A DNA stretch of 64,000 nt from Cupriavidus plantarum (GTDB taxonomy: Bacteria > Pseudomonadota > Gammaproteobacteria > Burkholderiales > Burkholderiaceae), in assembly GCF_905397285.1 (NCBI RefSeq), contig NZ_CAJPUX010000002.1, forward strand, positions 806,001 through 870,000. The letters run 5' to 3'. Positions 1 to 7,888 of the stretch are shown here, in pieces (the first letter of the stretch is position 1; the number at the start of each line of letters is the position of its first letter). The position numbers were made by a program, and so were the translations under genes. The notes under the pieces are model-generated. The model saw only the letters and a list, made by a program, of their open reading frames with translations. It searched no databases and had not been told where the DNA came from.

Positions 1-2024
1 GTGCCGTTGGCGAGCGCGGGGGCGGGCGTATAGGACCACGTGCCGCCAGGCGTGGCGGTGACCGTCGCCTCCGGCACGCCGTCGCCGTTGAGGTCGATCG
101 CCACGGTGCTGTTCGCGGCCGCGGTGCCGGACAGCGCGCCGCCATTGGTCGCGGCGATGGTCGGCGCGGCCGGTGGCGCGGTGTCGATGGTCAGCGAGAA
201 CGGCGTGCTCGGATTGCTGACATTGCCGACGGCATCGGTCGCGGTCACGGTCAGCGCATAGGTGCCGTCGGGCAGCGCGGCGCCCGGCGTGAAGGACCAG
301 TTGCCGTTGGCATCGGCCGTCACGGTGCCGAGCAGCGTGGTGCCGTTGTAGATGTCGATCGTGCTGTTGGCCTCGGCGGTGCCGGCGAGCGTCGGCGTCG
401 CGTCGTTGGTGCTCGCGCCGGTGGTCAGCGGCCCGGTGCCCGGGGTGGCGTCGTCGGTCACGCTGCCAAGCACCGGGGCATCTGGCGCGGCCGCATCGAC
501 GGTGATGCTCGCGGGCGCGCTCGCGTTGCCGGCTGCATCGAGCGCCGTCACGGTCACCACCGTACCGTTGGCGACCGGTGTGGCGGGGGTGTAGCTCCAG
601 CTTCCGGTGCCGGTCGCGGTCACCGTGACGTCCATCGCGCCATCGCCGTCGAGGTCGATGCCGACCGTCGACCCGGCTTCGGCGGTGCCGCTCAGCGAGG
701 CGCCATTCGTTGCCGCGATGGTCGGCAGGGCAGGCGGCGTGACGTCGGCCAGCGTGGCCGTCGCGGGCGGGCTCGTGTTACCGGCGGCGTCGCTCGCGGT
801 CACGCTGACGGCCGCTCCCGCGGCCACGGGGGGGGCGATGGTGTAGGACCAGTTGCCGCCGGCATCGGCGACGACGGTGGCGTCCGGCGTGCCGTCGCCG
901 TTCAGGTCGATGTGGATCGTGCTGCCGGCTTCGGCCGTGCCGGCCAGCGTGGACGTGTCGCTCTGCAGGATGATCGGGGCGCCCGGCGCGGACGCGTCGA
1001 CGGTGCCCGGCGTGGCGGCGCTGGTATTGCCGGCCGCGTCGGTCGCGGTCACGGACACTACGGCGCCGTTGGCGAGCGGCGTCGCGGGTGTGTAGCGCCA
1101 GTTGCCGTTGGCGTCCGCGGTGACCGTCGCGTCGGGCCGGCCATCGCCGTCGAGGTCGATGCTGACGAGGCTGCCTGCCTCGGCCGTGCCCGTGAGCGCC
1201 GCGCCGGACGTCGGGTCGATCGTCGGCGCGTCGGGCACGATGGTGTCGACGATGACGTCGATGGCGATGGGCGTGCTCTGCGTGCCGTCCGCGTTCACGT
1301 GCGTCAGCACGATCTGATGCGTGCCTTCGCCGAGCTGCGGCACGGCATAGCTCCAGTTGCCGTTCGCGTCGGCGGTGACGCGGACCGGCGGCTGGCCATC
1401 GATCGCAATCAGGACGCTGCCGTTGGCCGGCGAGATATTGCCACTCAGCGTGGGCGAGGCATCGCGCGTGAACTGCGTGCCGGTGCCGGGAATCACATTG
1501 CCCACGGGTGCGACGGAGGGTGGGCTGGGCGGCGTGCCTTGTCCGGGCGGCGTGGTACCGCCCCCGCCGCCACCGCCTCCGCCGCCATTATTTCCACCGT
1601 CACCGCCGCCGCCACCACCGGCTGCCGCCGCACCGATGCCGATACCCGCGGCAAGCCCGAGCGCGCCGAGCAGCGCCTTCGTCGCCGTGCTCATGCCGAT
1701 CGACTGATAGGCGACCGCGCCATCCGCGATGCCATCGCCGCCAGGGACCATGGCCTGATCGAACGATGCGAGCCAGCGGCCGTCTTCCTGCACGAACACG
1801 AGGTTGTTGTACTGCGCGCCGTTCGTGAAGAAACCTTCGATGCGCAGCGTCTGCCCGTTCTTGAAGCTGACGATCAGGTCATTGCCTTCGCGCGCGTAGT
1901 TGGCAACGCTCTCCTTGCTGGCTGAGACGAGAAAGTTCGTCCGTCCGTCCGGCGCGGTGACCGTGCTGGTACCGGCAGCGACGGCGAGGTCCTTGTGCTC
2001 ATTCAATGCGGCGGGCGAAGCCAT
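1..2024 (-). CDS. Giant BapA-type Ig-repeat adhesin, N-terminal 674 residues (partial)
   Basis: The gene starts at ATG 2024 behind a clear AAGGAGAT ribosome site and stays open to the left edge. Residues 1 to about 115 match the BapA prefix-like domain (NDLIVSFKNGQTLRIEGFF is diagnostic). A hydrophobic Ala/Gly stretch and a Gly-rich linker follow at about 117-155. From about residue 175 there are six Ig-like units, each carrying a TADANGNWSY-like strand and a DAAGNTS-like end. Unit spacing is about 83 residues, with one of about 100. There is no cleavable N-terminal signal; large BapA/LapA-family adhesins are secreted by a type I system through a C-terminal signal, which lies outside the window. 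Likely role: cell-surface adhesion and biofilm. The family is clear; total length and C-terminal architecture cannot be seen. Confidence 0.88.
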   Translation of the reverse strand, partial: MASPAALNEHKDLAVAAGTSTVTAPDGRTNFLVSASKESVANYAREGNDLIVSFKNGQTLRIEGFFTNGAQYNNLVFVQEDGRWLASFDQAMVPGGDGIADGAVAYQSIGMSTATKALLGALGLAAGIGIGAAAAGGGGGGDGGNNGGGGGGGGGGTTPPGQGTPPSPPSVAPVGNVIPGTGTQFTRDASPTLSGNISPANGSVLIAIDGQPPVRVTADANGNWSYAVPQLGEGTHQIVLTHVNADGTQSTPIAIDVIVDTIVPDAPTIDPTSGAALTGTAEAGSLVSIDLDGDGRPDATVTADANGNWRYTPATPLANGAVVSVTATDAAGNTSAATPGTVDASAPGAPIILQSDTSTLAGTAEAGSTIHIDLNGDGTPDATVVADAGGNWSYTIAPPVAAGAAVSVTASDAAGNTSPPATATLADVTPPALPTIAATNGASLSGTAEAGSTVGIDLDGDGAMDVTVTATGTGSWSYTPATPVANGTVVTVTALDAAGNASAPASITVDAAAPDAPVLGSVTDDATPGTGPLTTGASTNDATPTLAGTAEANSTIDIYNGTTLLGTVTADANGNWSFTPGAALPDGTYALTVTATDAVGNVSNPSTPFSLTIDTAPPAAPTIAATNGGALSGTAAANSTVAIDLNGDGVPEATVTATPGGTWSYTPAPALANG

Positions 2025-2256
2025 GCGCGATCTCCTTGGTGTGTCGTCAGACCATCCCGTACCCCGCAGCAAAAAGAAACATTTGCAAAATTGCCGTGCC
2101 TTGAATTGACTTTATTACATCGGTAAATAAAGCCAGCACTTTTTATGATCGATGTTTCAAACGCCCGATACAACGGGACGCGCACCGCAAAGCCAGTCCC
2201 GGCGCCATGTCCGGGGACAATCCGCGGGACGTCGCAGGACTGGAAGATGTCCAGAA

Positions 2257-2287
2257 AGAGATATTTAATTTGCGATTAAATACCTCT
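2257..2287. promoter_or_regulatory. Inverted repeat, possible operator upstream of adhesin
   Basis: AGAGATATTTAAT (2257-2269) faces ATTAAATACCTCT (2275-2287) across a 5-base centre, with a single mismatch in 13. The core TTTAAT-N5-ATTAAA is perfect. An AT-rich symmetric site about 235 bp upstream of a biofilm adhesin start is more like a regulator site than a terminator. The regulator is unknown. Confidence 0.4.
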
Positions 2288-2305
2288 TAAATCGGACGAT
2301 CCGGG

Positions 2306-2317
2306 TGTCTTAAAAGA
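2306..2317. other. Short palindrome GTCTT-AA-AAGAC
   Basis: GTCTTAAAAGAC forms a 5-bp stem with a 2-base centre. It lies between the two larger inverted repeats and has no U-tract, so it is weak as a terminator. Function unknown. Confidence 0.3.
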
Positions 2318-2329
2318 CTGCGGCTTGAC

Positions 2330-2375
2330 TTTAGCGTAAACGGCGATTTTTGACATTGCCGTATTTGACGCTAAA
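2330..2375 (-). terminator. Imperfect stem-loop just after the dehydrogenase stop codon
   Basis: TTTAGCGT (2330-2337) pairs with ACGCTAAA (2368-2375), and inside it ACGGC (2340-2344) pairs with GCCGT (2358-2362). It begins 25 bases past the stop of the leftward gene at 2400, where a terminator would sit, but no strong U-tract follows. It could instead be a regulatory palindrome for the adhesin. Confidence 0.35.
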
Positions 2376-2399
2376 AGGAAAAACAAAAGGGCGTTTGAA

Positions 2400-3626
2400 T
2401 TACGCGAAGACCGCGTCGGCGATACGGTCCGCGGTGTTGACGGAGTCGGTCAGGCCGAGATGGCCGTGGCCCACGGCGAGCCACAGGCCCGGTTGATTGC
2501 GGGCGGCGCCGACAACGGGCACCGAGTCGGGCATGCAGGGTCGATGACCCATCCACGAGGTCGTGGTCGCGCTCGACAGACCCGCGAAGGTATCGCGCGC
2601 GATCGCCGCCAGGCCGTCGAAGCGTCGCATGTCGGGCGCGCGCGTGAGTCCCGCGATCTCCACCGTGCCGCCGACGCGCAGGCCGTCTTCCATCGGCGTG
2701 ACAAAGATCTTGCGGTCCGTCAGCACCACGGTGCGCGACACGACGTCGCGGGTGCCGTTGAACTGCACGTGATAGCCGCGCTGGCTTTCCAGCGGCAGCG
2801 AGATGCCGAGCGGGTCCAGTAGCTTGCGCGACCACGCGCCCGCGGCGACGACGGCATGGTCCACGGTGTATTTGTCCTGCGCGCCGCTGAGCGTCCATTG
2901 TGTCCCGCGATGGGCCAGGCCGCGGACGTCGTCGCGTACCAGCGTGCCCCCGCGCGCGACGAATGCATCGGCAATCGCCTGCGTATAGCGCGCGGGGTTC
3001 AGGATCGTCGCATGGTCGGTCAGGTACATCGCGGCCGTGTAGTGCGCGGCGACGTTCGGCTCGAGGGCTTCGATGCCCGCGCGGTCGAGGCGTTCGAACC
3101 GGAAGCCGAAGCGCTCGCGCAGCCGCCACGCGGCGGCATCGTCGTCGAGCGCGGCCGCGTCGCGGTAGAGATGAAGGTGGCCGCGTTGCAGGAACAGTTC
3201 AGGCACGCCCACCTCGCGCGTGAGCGCGGCATGCTTGCCGATGGCGCCCTCATGCATCGCCGCGAGCGCGTGGGCCGCGCGTTCGACGCGGCCCGGCGTG
3301 GCGGACAGCACGAAGCGGGCGAGCCATGGGGCGGCGGTGGGGAGATAGGTGAGCGGCAGATGCAGCGGCCCATCCTTGTCGAGCAGCATCTTCGGCACGG
3401 AGGCGAGCACGCCGGGCATCGCGAGCGGCGCGACCGAGCTTTCGCTGATCGCACCCGAGTTGCCGTAGCTGCAGCCGGCGGCGGGGCCTTGCCGGTCGAT
3501 CAGCGTCACCGTGGCGCCGCGCTTGCGCAGCGCCAGCGCGATGCAGCAGCCAACGATACCGGCGCCGATCACGGCGATGGTGGGGGAGGGACCTGCGAAC
3601 GTATTGGGCGAGGTGGAGGTATGCAT
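2400..3626 (-). CDS. FAD-dependent D-amino-acid dehydrogenase-like oxidoreductase
   Basis: 408 residues from ATG 3626. The N-terminus has the dinucleotide-binding motif VIGAGIVGCC (near residues 16-25) followed by the acidic strand end of a DAO-fold FAD protein, and GLRVGGTVEIAG occurs in the second half, typical of DadA-type enzymes. Family members oxidatively deaminate D-amino acids or related imino acids at the inner membrane and pass electrons to quinones. The ribosome site before ATG 3626 is weak; an upstream TTG (3644) with GGGAG before it would add six residues. It follows the Lrp-type regulator on the same strand, so it may share its control. The substrate is not determinable; the name DadA would overstate it. 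Confidence 0.8.
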   Translation of the reverse strand: MHTSTSPNTFAGPSPTIAVIGAGIVGCCIALALRKRGATVTLIDRQGPAAGCSYGNSGAISESSVAPLAMPGVLASVPKMLLDKDGPLHLPLTYLPTAAPWLARFVLSATPGRVERAAHALAAMHEGAIGKHAALTREVGVPELFLQRGHLHLYRDAAALDDDAAAWRLRERFGFRFERLDRAGIEALEPNVAAHYTAAMYLTDHATILNPARYTQAIADAFVARGGTLVRDDVRGLAHRGTQWTLSGAQDKYTVDHAVVAAGAWSRKLLDPLGISLPLESQRGYHVQFNGTRDVVSRTVVLTDRKIFVTPMEDGLRVGGTVEIAGLTRAPDMRRFDGLAAIARDTFAGLSSATTTSWMGHRPCMPDSVPVVGAARNQPGLWLAVGHGHLGLTDSVNTADRIADAVFA

Positions 3627-3648
3627 GGCGAGAGAGTGTACCAACGGC

Positions 3649-3721
3649 GCCGCTCCCGACCCACTCCCGACGCGCTCCTGACGCGCTCCGAACCCATATC
3701 TACCCCACTACTGCTCCACTA
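3649..3721. repeat. 11-bp tandem repeats between acdR and the dehydrogenase
   Basis: Four degenerate 11-base units lie at 3649-3691 (CCCACTCCCGA, CGCGCTCCTGA and variants; the last is 10 bases) and two more at 3700-3721 (CTACCCCACTA, CTGCTCCACTA). On the minus strand the second pair carries TAG in each unit, directly after the acdR stop. Confidence 0.7.
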
Positions 3722-3731
3722 CCTCTTCCCC

Positions 3732-4241
3732 TTACACCGTTAGCTGCGTGTTGGACAGGACCTGCTTGAGCACCATGAACGTGCGGATCTGCCGCACACC
3801 CGGCAGATACAGCAGCTGCTCCGCGTGCAGCTTGTTGAAGCTGTCGTTGTCGCGCGTGCGGATCATCATGAAGTAGTCGAACTCGCCGGTTACCTCGTGG
3901 CACTCCATGCAGCCCGTGATCTTCTGCGCGGCCTTCTCGAACGCGGCAAACGAATCCGGGGTGGAGCGGTCCAGCACCACGCCGATGATCACCAGCATGC
4001 CGACGTCGAGCATGCGAGGTTCCAGCAGCGCGACGATCCCACGGATGAACCCGCCGGCCTTGAGCCGTTCCACTCTTCGCAGGCATGCGGGCGGGCTCAG
4101 ATTGACCTTGTCGGCGAGCGCCACGTTGGAGATCGAGGCGTCTTTCTGCAGCGCGCGCAGGATGGCCTTGTCGGTGCGATCGAGCTCGGGCCGCTCGGCG
4201 GGCGGGGCACGAAATTTTGTTCCGCGTGAGGTGGTTACCAT
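3732..4241 (-). CDS. acdR: Lrp/AsnC-family regulator of ACC deaminase
   Basis: 169 residues from ATG 4241. An N-terminal winged HTH ([20 protein letters not shown], then [15 protein letters not shown]) is followed by the Lrp ligand-binding (RAM) domain with the typical [19 protein letters not shown] segment and a C-terminal [11 protein letters not shown] strand. It sits back to back with acdS, 168 bp apart, the conserved position of AcdR in Pseudomonas and Burkholderiales, where it activates acdS in response to ACC. In-frame codons extend upstream to 4307, but the residues added are not Lrp-like. No strong Shine-Dalgarno is visible. Confidence 0.88.
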   Translation of the reverse strand: MVTTSRGTKFRAPPAERPELDRTDKAILRALQKDASISNVALADKVNLSPPACLRRVERLKAGGFIRGIVALLEPRMLDVGMLVIIGVVLDRSTPDSFAAFEKAAQKITGCMECHEVTGEFDYFMMIRTRDNDSFNKLHAEQLLYLPGVRQIRTFMVLKQVLSNTQLTV

Positions 4242-4409
4242 GGAATTTTGAAAGGAGTCCGTGGAAGGCTGACATGTAATGTTCGGTCTTGTTCGCCATC
4301 TTTGCAAGCACGTTTCGCGGACAAATGCCTACCATTTCCCTTGTCGGAAAAGCGATTCCACTCGCCTCCACGCCTCCTTAGCGAACCTGTCCCCCACGGA
4401 GCATTTGCC
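4242..4409. promoter_or_regulatory. acdR-acdS divergent control region
   Basis: 168 bp between the two divergent starts. It contains a direct repeat TGTTCG-N4-TGTTCG and a TTTG-N17-CAAA pair of arms (4298-4323 area) that could be part of an Lrp box. By analogy with known acdS promoters, Lrp/CRP/FNR sites are expected here, but none is a clean consensus match by eye. Confidence 0.45.
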
Positions 4410-5426
4410 ATGAATCTCAAGCGTTTTCCGCGTCATCCGCTGACGTTCGGACCCAGCCCCATTCAGCCGCTCAAGCGCCTGAGCGAACATCTTGGCGGCA
4501 AGGTCGAGCTCTATGCCAAGCGGGAGGACTGCAACAGCGGTCTGGCCTATGGCGGCAACAAGACGCGCAAGCTCGAGTACCTGATTCCCGACGCGCTCGC
4601 GCAGGGCGCCGACACGCTGGTGTCCATCGGCGGCATCCAGTCGAACCAGACGCGCCAGGTGGCCGCGGTGGCCGCGCACCTGGGCCTCAAGTGCGTGCTC
4701 GTGCAGGAAAACTGGGTCAACTATTCGGACGCGGTGTATGACCGCGTCGGCAACATCCAGATGTCGCGCATGATGGGCGCGGACGTGCGTCTGGTCGCCG
4801 ATGGCTTCGACATCGGCATCCGCCCGAGCTGGGAAGACGCGATGCAGAGCGTGCGGGACGCGGGCGGAAAGCCGTATCCGATCCCCGCGGGCTGCTCGGA
4901 ACATCCGCTCGGCGGCCTGGGCTTTGTCGGCTTTGCCGAGGAAGTGCGGGCGCAGGAGAAGGAACTGGGCTTCAAGTTCGACTACATCGTCGTGTGCTCG
5001 GTAACGGGCAGCACGCAGGCGGGCATGGTCGTGGGCTTCGCCGCCGACGGCCGCGCGGACCGCGTGATCGGCATCGACGCCTCGGCCAAGCCGCAGCAGA
5101 CGCGCGACCAGATCCTGCGGATCGCGCAGAACACGGCCCACCTCGTGGACCTCGGTCGCGACATCACCGAAGCGGACGTGGTGCTGGATACGCGCTATGG
5201 CGGACCCGAGTACGGCCTGCCGTCGGACGGCACGCTCGAGGCCATCCGCCTGTGCGCGCGACTGGAAGGGGTGATGACGGACCCGGTGTACGAGGGCAAG
5301 TCGATGCAGGGGATGATCGACAAGGTACGACTGGGCGAGTTTCCGGAGGGGTCGCGGGTGCTGTACGCCCATCTGGGCGGAGCACCGGCGCTGAATGCGT
5401 ATAGCTTCCTGTTCAAGGACGGTTGA
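4410..5426 (+). CDS. acdS: 1-aminocyclopropane-1-carboxylate deaminase
   Basis: 338 residues, the exact family length. This PLP enzyme of the tryptophan-synthase-beta fold cleaves ACC, the plant ethylene precursor, to 2-oxobutyrate and ammonia in the cytoplasm. The PLP lysine is K51 in [30 protein letters not shown] holds the cofactor-binding serine. The residues that separate true ACC deaminases from D-cysteine desulfhydrase homologues are present: Y294/E295 in DPVYEGKS and the Leu of the C-terminal LGGAP. Preceded by divergent acdR and followed by a strong hairpin, so probably monocistronic. It implies association with plants or rhizosphere. Confidence 0.97.
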   Translation: MNLKRFPRHPLTFGPSPIQPLKRLSEHLGGKVELYAKREDCNSGLAYGGNKTRKLEYLIPDALAQGADTLVSIGGIQSNQTRQVAAVAAHLGLKCVLVQENWVNYSDAVYDRVGNIQMSRMMGADVRLVADGFDIGIRPSWEDAMQSVRDAGGKPYPIPAGCSEHPLGGLGFVGFAEEVRAQEKELGFKFDYIVVCSVTGSTQAGMVVGFAADGRADRVIGIDASAKPQQTRDQILRIAQNTAHLVDLGRDITEADVVLDTRYGGPEYGLPSDGTLEAIRLCARLEGVMTDPVYEGKSMQGMIDKVRLGEFPEGSRVLYAHLGGAPALNAYSFLFKDG

Positions 5427-5441
5427 TCGGCATCACGCGGG

Positions 5442-5468
5442 GAGAGTGGGGGCATCGCCCCCGCTCTC
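5442..5468. terminator. Bidirectional hairpin after acdS
   Basis: GAGAGTGGGGGC (5442-5453) pairs with GCCCCCGCTCTC (5457-5468) across a 3-base loop: a 12-bp stem with one wobble. It lies 15 bases after the acdS stop, between convergent genes, so it can serve both directions. Confidence 0.75.
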
Positions 5469-5489
5469 TCGTCAATCGCCGCAATATCG

Positions 5490-5545
5490 ATCCGCGGTCA
5501 TTAATCCGCGGTAACTAATCCGCGGTAATCAATCGGCAGTAATCT
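5490..5545. repeat. Four 14-bp tandem repeats spanning the stop codon of the Bug receptor gene
   Basis: Units ATCCGCGGTCATTA, ATCCGCGGTAACTA, ATCCGCGGTAATCA and the degenerate ATCGGCAGTAATCT run head to tail. The last unit is the coding end of the leftward gene (Ile-Thr-Ala-Asp). On the minus strand the three copies begin with TGA, TAG and TAA. Because 14 is not a multiple of three, they stop all three frames. Confidence 0.85.
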
Positions 5546-6494
5546 TCCCCACCTCGATCACCTTCTTCCACCGCGCATACTCGTTCGCCTGGAAGGCCGT
5601 GAACTGCTCCGGCGTGTTGGCCACGATCTCGAAGCCCAGTTCCAGCAGCTTCGGTTTTACCGACGGGTCGTTCAGCGCCGACACCACCGCTGCCTGCAGC
5701 TTCGTCTTCAGCTCCGAAGGAATGCCCTTTGGCGCGGCAATCGCCTGCCACGAGTAGACCGTCACGCCCTTGATCCCCGCCTCGTCCATCGTCGGCACGT
5801 CCGGCAGGATCGGCGAGCGTGCGGTGCTCGTGATCGCCAGTGCGCGGATCTTGCCCGCCTTGATGTGCGGCACCGCCGTGTTGATGTTCATGAACGTCGC
5901 ATCCACCTGCCCGCCGATCAGGTCGTTCAGCGCCGGCGCGCCGCCCTTGTAGGGCACGTGGATGCCGTTGGTGTTCGTCTGCTGCCAGAACAGCTCGGCC
6001 GTCAGATGGTCGCTCGTGCCATTGCCCGCCGAGGCAAACGTCATCTTGTTGGGGTTGGCCTTCTCGAAGGCAATCACGTCCTGAATCGTCTTGTGCGGCG
6101 AGTTGACGGGAACCGCCAGCACGTTCGGCGCCTGCACGGCCACGCTGATGTAGTCGAAGTCCTTCAGCGGGTCATACCCCGCCGTCTTGGTCAAATGCGG
6201 CCCGATGACGAACGGCCCCAGCGACGACACGAACAGCGTATAGCCATCCGCTGGCGCGCGCTTGGCCATTGCGGCACCGATCATCCCCGCCGCGCCGGGA
6301 CGGTTGTCGATAACGAAGCTGCCGCCAAACTGCTGCGCGAACTTCGCGCTCAGGATGCGGGCGACGTTGTCGGTGGAGCCTCCCGGCGGGAACGGCACGA
6401 GCATGGTCACGGGTTTCTCGGGCCACGCCGCATGCGCGGCAAGCGAGGTGCAAAGCGCGACGCCCGCGCAAAAGGTGGCAAGCAGCTTGTTCAT
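5529..6494 (-). CDS. Bug/TctC-family periplasmic receptor, aldarate module 1
   Basis: 321 residues from ATG 6494 with GGAG eight bases upstream. A signal peptide (cleavage after LAAHA) leads into the Bug fold: VPFPPGGSTDNVARIL, IDNRPGAAGMIGAAMAKRAPADGYTL and VPYKGGAPALNDLIGGQVD. Bug proteins bind carboxylates in the periplasm, often for tripartite tricarboxylate (TTT) transporters. No membrane partner (tctA/tctB) is in the window. It lies 41 bp downstream of the sugar-acid dehydratase on the same strand, so the ligand is probably an aldarate such as galactarate or talarate (inference). It is a close paralogue of the receptor at 45504. Its 3' end is part of a 14-bp tandem repeat. Confidence 0.9.
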   Translation of the reverse strand: MNKLLATFCAGVALCTSLAAHAAWPEKPVTMLVPFPPGGSTDNVARILSAKFAQQFGGSFVIDNRPGAAGMIGAAMAKRAPADGYTLFVSSLGPFVIGPHLTKTAGYDPLKDFDYISVAVQAPNVLAVPVNSPHKTIQDVIAFEKANPNKMTFASAGNGTSDHLTAELFWQQTNTNGIHVPYKGGAPALNDLIGGQVDATFMNINTAVPHIKAGKIRALAITSTARSPILPDVPTMDEAGIKGVTVYSWQAIAAPKGIPSELKTKLQAAVVSALNDPSVKPKLLELGFEIVANTPEQFTAFQANEYARWKKVIEVGKITAD

Positions 6495-6535
6495 CGTGTG
6501 TCTCCGGTGTTGTTGTGTTGTCGGATGGAAACGGG

Positions 6536-7687
6536 TCAGGCGCGCGCGCCAAACTCCGCGTGTTCGCGCGTCCAGCCCCGCGCCTGATCGCTCATGCTCA
6601 CGCCAATGCCGGGCCGCGTCGGCACGACGATGCGGCCGTCCCGGATATCGAGCCGTTCGTTGAACAGCGGCTCGAGCCAGTCGAAATGCTCGACCCATGG
6701 CTCACGCGGATATGCGGCGGCCAGATGGATATGGAGCTCCATCGCAAAATGCGGCGCGATCATCAGGCCCGCATGCTCGGCAAGCGCGGCCACTTTCAGG
6801 AACGGCGTAATCCCGCCGACGCGCGGCGCATCGGGCATGAGGTAATCGGCGGCGCGATGGCGAATCAGGTCCCAGTGCTCGGCGGCGCTGGTCAGCATTT
6901 CGCCGGTGGCGATCGGCGTATCGAAAGCGGTGGCCAGCGCGGCATGCCCTTCGTGGTCGTACGCATCGAGCGGTTCCTCGATCCACACGAGGTTGAACGC
7001 CTCGAACGTGCGGCACATCCGCTGCGCGGTCGGGCGATCCCATTGCTGGTTGGCATCGACCATGATCGGCACCGCGTCGCCCAGGTGCTCGCGCACCGCC
7101 GACACCCGCTTGATGTCGAGCGCGCCATCGGGCTGGCCGACCTTGAGCTTGATGCCGCCGATCCCGCGCTCGACGGAAGCCGCGGCATTCACCATCAGTT
7201 GGTCCAGCGGCGTATGCAGGAAGCCGCCCGACGTGTTGTAGCAGCGCACGGCGTCGCGATGCGACCCCAGCAGCTTGGCAAGCGACAATCCCGCGCGCTT
7301 GGCCTTCAGATCCCACAACGCCACGTCGAACGCGCCAATGGCCTGCGTCGACAGGCCGCTGCGCCCCACCGAAGCCCCGGCCCAGCAAAGCTTGTCCCAT
7401 AGCTTCGCGATATCGCTCGGGTCTTCTCCGAGGAGGGCGGGGGCGATCTCGCACGCATGCGCATACTGGCCGGGACCGCCCGCGCGCTTCGAGTAGCTGA
7501 AGCCGAGGCCTTCGTGGCCATTGGCGGTGCGGATCTCCGCGAACAGGATGGCGACTTCGGTCATCGGCTTCTGGCGGCCGGTCAGCACCTTGGCATCGCT
7601 GATCGGCGTTGCGAGCGGCAGGTAGCAGGAGGACAGGCGGATCCAGCTGATGGCGTCCTGGCTGGCGGTGGCGGGCGATACGGTCAT
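6536..7687 (-). CDS. L-talarate/galactarate dehydratase (enolase superfamily)
   Basis: 383 residues. The sequence tracks the Salmonella L-talarate/galactarate dehydratase nearly end to end (LPLATPISDAKVLTGRQKP, AGASVGRSGLSTQAIGAFD, YNTSGGFLHTPLDQ). The catalytic pair is in place: K182 in IKLKVGQ and H313 in APHFAME. These correspond to K197 and H328 of the Salmonella enzyme at one constant offset. Metal ligands lie in IMVDANQQWD, WIEEPLDAYD and IATGEML. It removes water from hexarates in the cytoplasm to give a keto-deoxy acid. It is first gene of a two-gene unit with the Bug receptor, divergent from a LacI regulator. Confidence 0.92.
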   Translation of the reverse strand: MTVSPATASQDAISWIRLSSCYLPLATPISDAKVLTGRQKPMTEVAILFAEIRTANGHEGLGFSYSKRAGGPGQYAHACEIAPALLGEDPSDIAKLWDKLCWAGASVGRSGLSTQAIGAFDVALWDLKAKRAGLSLAKLLGSHRDAVRCYNTSGGFLHTPLDQLMVNAAASVERGIGGIKLKVGQPDGALDIKRVSAVREHLGDAVPIMVDANQQWDRPTAQRMCRTFEAFNLVWIEEPLDAYDHEGHAALATAFDTPIATGEMLTSAAEHWDLIRHRAADYLMPDAPRVGGITPFLKVAALAEHAGLMIAPHFAMELHIHLAAAYPREPWVEHFDWLEPLFNERLDIRDGRIVVPTRPGIGVSMSDQARGWTREHAEFGARA

Positions 7688-7716
7688 GGTTGGCAGACTC
7701 TCTATGATGTGCGGTA

Positions 7717-7730
7717 TGACAACGTTGTCA
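7717..7730. promoter_or_regulatory. LacI-family operator O1
   Basis: TGACAACGTTGTCA is a perfect 14-bp palindrome with the central CG typical of LacI-family sites. It lies 30 bp upstream of the dehydratase start, where a bound repressor would block its transcription. Confidence 0.75.
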
Positions 7731-7732
7731 TT

Positions 7733-7760
7733 TTGTGGCGCAATTCAGGCGGCGTATAAT
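7733..7760 (+). promoter_or_regulatory. Probable sigma-70 promoter of the LacI-type regulator
   Basis: TATAAT at 7755-7760 is a perfect -10 box; TTGTGG at 7733-7738 is a fair -35 with 16-base spacing. It lies between the operator copies, so the regulator could repress itself. Confidence 0.5.
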
Positions 7761-7792
7761 CGGCATAGCTTCCGATCGGCGCAGATTGCTGG

Positions 7793-7821
7793 TGACAACG
7801 GTTCGAATGCTAACGTTGTCA
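7793..7821. promoter_or_regulatory. Two further partial copies of the LacI operator
   Basis: TGACAACG (7793-7800) and TAACGTTGTCA (7811-7821) repeat the halves of O1 about 80 bp away and close to the lacI-type gene start. Two sites flanking the divergent promoters suggest autoregulation and looping (inference). Confidence 0.5.
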
Positions 7822-7888
7822 TTTCCGTCGGTCAACCGGTTCCAACCCGGTACCCGTAGAGAATTACCCTGAGTCGAATCGCCAAGCC

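Larger units (their letters stand above)
2025..2399. promoter_or_regulatory. 375-bp AT-richer intergenic region with adhesin promoter area and palindromes
   Basis: No gene is visible. The region is clearly less GC-rich than its neighbours. It must contain the promoter of the leftward adhesin and the 3' end of the leftward dehydrogenase at 2400. It holds three separate inverted repeats (listed individually). No convincing -35/-10 pair could be fixed. Confidence 0.5.
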
